Assembly (NCBI RefSeq): GCF_046541315.1 | Contig: NZ_JBKHDN010000021.1 | Coordinates: 1-21,737, forward strand | Reading direction: 5' to 3' | Length of the DNA stretch: 21,737 nucleotides | Source: Lamprobacter sp046541315 | GTDB lineage: Bacteria > Pseudomonadota > Gammaproteobacteria > Chromatiales > Chromatiaceae | Shown: positions 17,151-21,737 of the stretch, one piece after another | Position numbering within the stretch: the stretch's first letter is position 1 | Layout: every line of letters starts with the position of its first letter | Position numbers and translations under genes: made by a program | The notes under the pieces: generated by a model | What the model saw: the letters and a program-made list of their open reading frames with translations, nothing else | The model's database searches: none | Told to the model about the DNA's origin: nothing

Positions 17151-17248
17151 CGGCGCCCCCGGTTCGGCGCCCCCGGTTCGGCGCCCCCGGTTCGGCGATC
17201 CCGGCTCGGCGATCCCGGCTCGGCGATCCCGGTTCAGCGATCCCGGTC
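17151..17248. repeat. Seven-copy 14-base tandem repeat between ispA and proV
   Basis: Exact 14-base period from 17151 to 17248. Copies 1-3 read CGGCGCCCCCGGTT, copies 4-5 CGGCGATCCCGGCT, copy 6 CGGCGATCCCGGTT and copy 7 CAGCGATCCCGGTC. The last copies contain the ispA stop codon (17236-17234) and its final codons. The first copy is 134 bases upstream of the proV start. A degenerate eighth unit may precede it near 17137. The three 5' copies contain the GGCGCC palindrome. The graded drift suggests expansion by slippage. Confidence 0.95.
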
Positions 17249-18127
17249 GACGATATAACGCGCGATCCAGCGCAGCGGATCGGCGCCCACGTCGAACCGA
17301 TCGAGGCTGGCGAGGGCGTCCGACACCAGATTGTTGGCGGCCTCGCGGGCCGCCGCGATGCCCATCAGCGACGGATAGGTGGCCTTGTCATGGACGGCAT
17401 CGGCGCCGCTCTGCTTGCCGATGACATCGGTGTCGCCCTCGACGTCGAGCAGGTCGTCCTGGATCTGGAACGCCAAGCCGATGCACTTGGCATAGTGATC
17501 GAGGGCCTCGGCCTTGGCCGGCTCGAGTTCGGGGCAGGCGAGGCTGGCCATCTGCACGCTGGCGCGGATCAGCGCGCCGGTCTTGTGGATATGGATGTTC
17601 TCGAGCATGACCAGGTCGAGCTGGCCGCCTTCGGATTCCAGATCCAAGGCCTGGCCGCCGGCCATGCCGATCGAGCCCGCAGCGCGCGCGAGCGCGGCCA
17701 CCATGCGCAGACGCGCGGGCGCCGCCGCGTCATCCTGCGCGAGGACCCCGAAGGCGAGGGTCTGCAAGGCATCGCCAGCGAGGATCGCGGTCGCCTCGTC
17801 GAAGGCCTTGTGGCAGCTCGGCCGGCCACGCCGCAGATCGTCGTCGTCCATCGCCGGCAGATCGTCATGGATCAGCGAATAGGCGTGGATCAGCTCGACC
17901 GCAGCGGCACCGGCATCGACGCGCTCGGGCGCGAGGTCGAGGGCTTGCGCGCTGGCGTAGGCCAGGGTGGGACGCACGCGCTTGCCTGCGCCGAGCACCG
18001 CGTAGCGCATCGCCTGATGCAGCCGGGTCGGCGGCTGCTCGGCGGCGGGCAGGACGCGCTCCAGGGTCGTCGCCACCCGGGCTTGGCAGTCTGCGAGAAA
18101 GGTCTTCAGGCGGGGGGCGTCTTGCAT
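17234..18127 (-). CDS. ispA: Polyprenyl (farnesyl/geranylgeranyl-type) diphosphate synthase IspA
   Basis: A 297-residue all-helical prenyltransferase that condenses isopentenyl diphosphate with dimethylallyl and geranyl diphosphate to farnesyl diphosphate, the precursor of quinones, undecaprenyl phosphate and carotenoids. The first Asp-rich motif is DDLPAMDDDD (88-97) and the second is QIQDDLLD (221-228). GKRVRP (48-53) and the allylic-binding LRRGRPSCHKAFDE are present. The length matches E. coli IspA (299). The residues before the first DD (AYSLIHDD) set product length and fit the short-chain class. The start is ATG 18127 (MQDAPRL), with only a weak ribosome site. It is preceded by xseB on the same strand, as in the E. 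coli xseB-ispA-dxs order, but dxs is absent here and proV follows. The final codons lie in the tandem repeat. Confidence 0.93.
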   Translation of the reverse strand: MQDAPRLKTFLADCQARVATTLERVLPAAEQPPTRLHQAMRYAVLGAGKRVRPTLAYASAQALDLAPERVDAGAAAVELIHAYSLIHDDLPAMDDDDLRRGRPSCHKAFDEATAILAGDALQTLAFGVLAQDDAAAPARLRMVAALARAAGSIGMAGGQALDLESEGGQLDLVMLENIHIHKTGALIRASVQMASLACPELEPAKAEALDHYAKCIGLAFQIQDDLLDVEGDTDVIGKQSGADAVHDKATYPSLMGIAAAREAANNLVSDALASLDRFDVGADPLRWIARYIVDRDR

Positions 18128-18231
18128 GGGGGCCAATCGCTTGTCGGTCACGGGGAGGAATTGAGGCGGGGACGGTTGGATGCTTCGCGTGAGCGCACGC
18201 ATCTGGAGCCTGTCTGTCCGCTGCTCGGGAT

Positions 18232-18522
18232 TCAGTCGCGCGCGGAGTCGGCCGTGTCGTCGGTCAATGGCTCGGGCTCGGCCGCCTCGGAGGGCTCGCT
18301 GAGGATGCGAATCCGTTGCTCGGCTTGGTCGAGCGCGCGTTGGCAGCCGCGACTGAGGCGGATGCCCTGCTCGAACGCCGCGAGCGAGGCCTCCAAGCCG
18401 AGGTCGCCGCGCTCGAGCTGATCGACGATCGCCTCGAGCGCCTGTAATGAGTCCTCGAACTGCTTGGGATCGTCGATCGTCGGCTTGTCGATCGTCGGCT
18501 TGTCGATCGTCTCTGGGCTCAT
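18232..18522 (-). CDS. xseB: Exodeoxyribonuclease VII small subunit
   Basis: A 96-residue small subunit of exonuclease VII, which degrades single-stranded DNA into oligonucleotides together with XseA. The core FEDSLQALEAIVDQLERGDL and SLAAFEQGIRLSRGCQ is the family's two-helix coiled coil. The N-terminus carries an in-frame repeat TIDKPTIDKPTIDDP (residues 5-19), and the C-terminus is an acidic tail (SEAAEPEPLTDDTADSARD). Both extend it beyond the 80 residues of E. coli. The start is ATG 18522; a TTG at 18537 is possible but unsupported. It is divergent from parE, with ispA 104 bases downstream. Confidence 0.92.
   Translation of the reverse strand: MSPETIDKPTIDKPTIDDPKQFEDSLQALEAIVDQLERGDLGLEASLAAFEQGIRLSRGCQRALDQAEQRIRILSEPSEAAEPEPLTDDTADSARD
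18473..18511. repeat. 15-base in-frame tandem repeat in xseB
   Basis: TCGATCGTCGGCTTG at 18473-18487 and again at 18488-18502, then a partial third copy to 18511. It encodes the N-terminal TIDKP repeats of XseB. The period is a multiple of three, so copy-number change would keep the frame. Confidence 0.85.
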
Positions 18523-18550
18523 GGCGCATTTGAACAAAGGTTTCGCTCTA

Positions 18551-18579
18551 AGTTAACGTAGCCGGCTTTGACCGGTCAA
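18551..18579 (-). promoter_or_regulatory. Candidate xseB promoter overlapping a perfect palindrome
   Basis: The 12-base palindrome TTGACCGGTCAA lies at 18568-18579. On the minus strand its TTGACC (18579-18574) serves as a -35, followed by a 17-base spacer and TTAACT (18556-18551) as a weak -10. Initiation near 18544 would give a short leader for xseB. On the plus strand the same TTGACC has no -10 partner, so the promoter of parE remains unassigned. Confidence 0.35.
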
Positions 18580-18635
18580 CGCGGCGCCATGCCCGGATCG
18601 GTTTTCCAGCTCGATAAGGAGTGTTCGATCCCGCG

Positions 18636-20525
18636 ATGAGCGGCAATTACGACGCCTCGGCGATCGAGGTTCTCAGCGGCTTGGACCCGGTGCGCAAGCG
18701 CCCGGGCATGTACACCGACACCACGCGTCCGAACCATCTCGCGCAAGAGGTCATCGACAACAGCGTCGACGAGGCGCTGGTCGGCAAGGCCACGCGCATC
18801 GATGTGACCCTGTACCAGGACGGCTCCATCGAGGTCAGCGATGACGGCCGCGGCATGCCGGTGGACATGCATCCCCAGCAGGGGCTGCCCGGGGTCGAGG
18901 TCATCTTGACCAAACTGCATGCCGGGGGCAAGTTCACCGCTGGCAGCAGTTACCGCTTCGCCGGCGGCCTGCACGGCGTCGGCGTGTCGGTGGTCAACGC
19001 GCTCTCCAAACGCCTGGAGGTGTGGGTCAAGCGCGATGGTCAGGAATATCGGATGGCCTTCGCCGACGGCCACAAGGTCGAGGAGCTGACCCCGATGGGC
19101 CGGGTCGGGCGCGGCCACAGCGGCACGCGGCTGCGGTTCTGGCCCGATCCGCGCTATTTCGACACGCCCAGGGTCGCGGTGCGCCAACTGACCCATCTGC
19201 TGCGCGCCAAGGCCGTGCTCTGTCCCGGGCTTGATGTCCGTTTTCGCGACGAAGCCAGCGGCGAAGAGCAGCGCTGGTGCTATGCCGACGGCCTGCGCGC
19301 TTATCTGAGCGAGGCGCTCGGCGAGGCCGAGCGGGTGCCGGCGGTGCCCTTCGTCGGCGCGTTCGAGGGCCAGACCGAGGCCGCGAGCTGGGCGGTGACC
19401 TGGCTGCCCGAGGCCGGCGAGCAGGTCACCGAGAGCTATGTCAATCTGATCCCGACGGTGCAGGGCGGCACCCATGTCAACGGCTTTCGCAGCGGCCTGA
19501 CCGAGGCCGTGCGCGAGTTCTGCGAGTTTCGCAACCTGTTGCCGCGCGGCGTCAAGCTGGCGCCCGAGGACGTCTGGGCGCGCGCCAGTTGGGTGCTCTC
19601 GGTCAAGCTCGCCGATCCGCAGTTCTCCGGCCAGACCAAGGAGCGCCTGTCCTCGCGCGAGTGCGCCGCCTTCGTCTCCGGCGTGGTCAAGGATGCCTTC
19701 AGTCTCTGGCTCAACGAGCATGTCGGCGACGGCGAGCGCATCGCCGAGATCGCCATCGGCGCCGCCCAGGCGCGCTTGCGCGCCGGACGCGCGGTGACCC
19801 GCAAGCGCGTGACCCAGGGCCCGGCCCTGCCGGGCAAGCTGGCCGACTGCACCGCCACCGATCCGGCGCGCAGCGAGCTGTTCCTGGTCGAGGGCGACTC
19901 CGCCGGCGGCTCGGCCAAGCAGGCGCGCGACCGCGAGTTCCAGGCCATCATGCCGTTGCGCGGCAAGATCCTGAACACCTGGGAGGTGGACCCGGCCGAG
20001 GTGTTGGGCTCGCAGGAGGTGCACGATATCGCCGTCGCGATCGGCGTCGATCCGGGCAGCGACGATCTCAGCCGGCTGCGCTTCGGCAAGATCTGCATCC
20101 TCGCCGATGCCGACTCCGATGGCGCGCATATCGCAACGCTCCTGTGCGCGCTGTTCCTCAAGCACTTCCCGCAACTGGTCGCGGCCGGTCACGTCTATGT
20201 GGCGATGCCGCCGCTGTTCCGGATCGATGTCGGCAAGCGCGTCTTCTACGCTCTGGACGATTCCGAGCGCCGTGGCGTGCTGGATCGCATCGCCGCCGAG
20301 AAGCTCAAGGGCAAGGTCAGCGTGCAGCGCTTCAAGGGGCTCGGCGAGATGAATCCGCTGCAGTTGCGCGAGACCACCATCCATCCGGATACGCGTCGGT
20401 TGGTGCAACTCACGGTTGAGCCTGGCGACGACAGCGCCACCTTGATGGATATGCTGCTGGCCAAGAAGCGCGCCGCCGACCGCCGCGCCTGGTTGCAGGA
20501 GAAGGGCGATCTGGCCGAGGTTTGA
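18636..20525 (+). CDS. parE: DNA topoisomerase IV subunit B
   Basis: A 629-residue ATPase subunit of topoisomerase IV, which with ParC decatenates replicated chromosomes. GHKL ATPase motifs: QEVIDNSVDEAL (general-base E38, Mg ligand N42), DDGRGMPVD (69-77) and GGLHGVGVSVVNALS. The TOPRIM domain has LVEGDSAGGSAKQARDREFQ (E419) and ILADADSDG (D491, D493, D495). The C-terminal QRFKGLGEMNP is intact. The sequence lies very close to E. coli ParE (RRPGMYTDTTRPNHL, KERLSSRECAAFVSGVVKDA) and far from GyrB, so the name is firm. The start is ATG 18636 (MSGNYDASAIEVL), which aligns with E. coli MTQTYNADAIEVL. AAGGAG (18616-18621) is 14 bases upstream, a long spacing; a GTG at 18621 would overlap it. parC is not in the window. 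Confidence 0.97.
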   Translation: MSGNYDASAIEVLSGLDPVRKRPGMYTDTTRPNHLAQEVIDNSVDEALVGKATRIDVTLYQDGSIEVSDDGRGMPVDMHPQQGLPGVEVILTKLHAGGKFTAGSSYRFAGGLHGVGVSVVNALSKRLEVWVKRDGQEYRMAFADGHKVEELTPMGRVGRGHSGTRLRFWPDPRYFDTPRVAVRQLTHLLRAKAVLCPGLDVRFRDEASGEEQRWCYADGLRAYLSEALGEAERVPAVPFVGAFEGQTEAASWAVTWLPEAGEQVTESYVNLIPTVQGGTHVNGFRSGLTEAVREFCEFRNLLPRGVKLAPEDVWARASWVLSVKLADPQFSGQTKERLSSRECAAFVSGVVKDAFSLWLNEHVGDGERIAEIAIGAAQARLRAGRAVTRKRVTQGPALPGKLADCTATDPARSELFLVEGDSAGGSAKQARDREFQAIMPLRGKILNTWEVDPAEVLGSQEVHDIAVAIGVDPGSDDLSRLRFGKICILADADSDGAHIATLLCALFLKHFPQLVAAGHVYVAMPPLFRIDVGKRVFYALDDSERRGVLDRIAAEKLKGKVSVQRFKGLGEMNPLQLRETTIHPDTRRLVQLTVEPGDDSATLMDMLLAKKRAADRRAWLQEKGDLAEV

Positions 20526-20590
20526 ACCAGCGACCGAAGAGCCAGACCAGGAGGCGCCCCCAAGCCCGGAGACATCACTGAGCGAGTCCG

Positions 20591-21730
20591 ATGATGCACG
20601 CATTTCCTTACGCCCACGCCGCCGACGACGATTGGCACCTGGCCCTCGAGCGCGTCATCGCCGGGCTTGGCTCGGTCCGGCATCCGGCCCCGGATCGCTC
20701 CGCGGGACGCCTCGGGTTCCTCTATCTCACCGATGTCATCAACGCCCACCTGGAGGCGATCCTGGAGGCGTTGCGCGAGGCGACCGATGTCGAGCACTGG
20801 GTCGGCGCGGTGGGCCTTGGCATCTGCGCGAGCGGGGTCGAATACTACGAGCGACCGGCGATCGCGGCGATGATCGCCGAACTGCCGGCGGACGCGTTCC
20901 GGGTCTTCGCCCCCATCGTCAAGGATCTCGACGGCTTCGATGCCGCCCAGCGCGCCTGGCTCGGCAACGCCCAACCGTTCATGGGCCTGGTGCATGCCGA
21001 TCCGTCGAATCCGCTCACCGAGAGTCTGGTCCGGCAGTTGGCCGAGCGCACCGTGACCGGCTTTCTGGTCGGCGGCCTGGCGAGCAGCCAGCACAATGCC
21101 CGGGTGATCGCCGACGAGCCGACCGCGGGTGGCCTGACCGGCGTCATGTTCACCGAGGCGATCGGGATCCAGACCGCGCTCTCGCAGGGCTGTTCGCCGA
21201 TCGGGCCGCATCGGCGCATCACCGCCTGTCAGCGCAATGTCATCGTCGAACTCGATGGCCGTCCGGCGCTGGATGTGTTCAAGGACGATATCGGCGAGGT
21301 GCTGGCGCGCGACATCTCGCGCGTGGGCGGCTACATCTTCGCCGGCCTGCCGATCGCCGGTTCCGATACCGGCGACTATCTGGTGCGCAATCTGATCGGC
21401 GTCGATATGGAGAAGCGGCTGATCGGCATCGGCGATCTGGTCGAGAAAGGCCAGGAGCTGATGTTCTGTCGCCGCGATGCGAATACCGCGCGCGAGGATC
21501 TCTCGCGCATGCTCGCCAACCTCAAAGGGCGCTTGCAGACACCGCCGCGCGGTGGGGTCTATGTCTCCTGTCTCGGCCGGGGCGCCAATCTGTTCGGGGA
21601 CGACTCGCAGGAGTTGAAGCAGATTCGCGACGAGCTGGGGGAGTTTCCGCTGGTCGGCTTCTACGCGAATGGCGAACTCTCGCAGAACCGGCTCTATGGC
21701 TATACCGGGGTGTTGACGCTGTTCACCTGA
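20591..21730 (+). CDS. FIST N/C-domain sensory protein
   Basis: A 379-residue cytoplasmic protein with FIST_N (about 20-220) and FIST_C (about 230-365) domains, a small-ligand sensory pair often found fused or linked to signalling proteins. The N-domain contains HWVGAVGLGICASG and TGFLVGGLASSQHNARVI. The C-domain contains SPIGPHRRITACQRNVIVEL, RRDANTAREDLSRML and the closing GRGANLFGDDSQELKQI...GFYANGELSQN, which is the standard FIST_C ending. There is no transmembrane segment, signal peptide or output domain, so it would work with a separate partner. The start is ATG 20591; ATG 20594 is as likely, and only a weak GAG precedes it. It follows parE by 65 bases on the same strand and may be co-transcribed. 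The ligand is unknown (amino acids have been proposed for the family). Confidence 0.88.
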   Translation: MMHAFPYAHAADDDWHLALERVIAGLGSVRHPAPDRSAGRLGFLYLTDVINAHLEAILEALREATDVEHWVGAVGLGICASGVEYYERPAIAAMIAELPADAFRVFAPIVKDLDGFDAAQRAWLGNAQPFMGLVHADPSNPLTESLVRQLAERTVTGFLVGGLASSQHNARVIADEPTAGGLTGVMFTEAIGIQTALSQGCSPIGPHRRITACQRNVIVELDGRPALDVFKDDIGEVLARDISRVGGYIFAGLPIAGSDTGDYLVRNLIGVDMEKRLIGIGDLVEKGQELMFCRRDANTAREDLSRMLANLKGRLQTPPRGGVYVSCLGRGANLFGDDSQELKQIRDELGEFPLVGFYANGELSQNRLYGYTGVLTLFT

Positions 21731-21737
21731 GATCGTG

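Noticed and set aside
17151..17248. A CRISPR array
   Set aside because: Repeats are 14 bases, directly abutting, with no spacers and no cas genes.
18576..20603. A 675-codon minus-strand frame opposite parE
   Set aside because: Antisense to a near-complete match to E. coli ParE; no domain recognised.

Overview
The window is GC-rich, gene-dense DNA from a gammaproteobacterium. The protein set (YgfZ, a Zam-like RNase II, CpdA, XseB-IspA, ParE, ProVWX, FolE2) and the long antisense open frames typical of about 65% GC fit the Chromatiales, perhaps a halotolerant purple sulfur bacterium. The order-level placement is inference; no rRNA or other marker lies in the window.

Layout. (1) Positions 1-2747: 5' part of ygfZ (minus) and a divergent RNB-family exoribonuclease (plus), with a strong dyad and promoter-like elements between them. 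(2) 2866-3863: an exported thioredoxin-fold protein with a CPFC site, and an acylphosphatase (plus). (3) 3901-6598 (minus): a membrane protein joining an alpha/beta hydrolase to a CPBP/CAAX-protease-like membrane domain, followed 34 bases later by the cAMP phosphodiesterase CpdA. (4) 6599-7509: a 0.4 kb intergenic stretch with a sigma70-like promoter, then a small protein that is only a cyclic-nucleotide-binding domain. (5) 7551-8435: GTP cyclohydrolase FolE2 (minus). (6) 8563-12094 (minus): a tight three-gene operon with a BCCT osmolyte transporter, an OpuAC/ProX-type periplasmic binding protein whose start overlaps the BCCT stop, and a trypsin-fold protein whose catalytic serine is replaced by isoleucine. 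(7) 12414-13859 (plus): an outer-membrane porin with an N-terminal coiled coil. (8) 13978-17017 (minus): proV-proW-proX, a complete glycine betaine/proline betaine ABC importer, with a seven-copy 14-base tandem repeat in its upstream region. (9) 17234-18522 (minus): xseB and ispA. (10) 18636-21730 (plus): parE and a FIST-domain sensor protein.

The core of the window (8.5-17 kb) is an osmoprotectant-uptake island: a porin, two paralogous binding proteins, a secondary transporter and an ABC importer. The most unusual part is the BCCT-binding protein-pseudoprotease operon. A BCCT carrier normally works without a binding protein, and the third gene encodes what looks like a catalytically dead trypsin-like protein without a signal peptide. 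The second point of interest is the hydrolase/CPBP fusion beside CpdA, about 0.4 kb from a stand-alone cNMP-binding protein. No tRNA, rRNA, insertion sequence, integrase or CRISPR array was seen.
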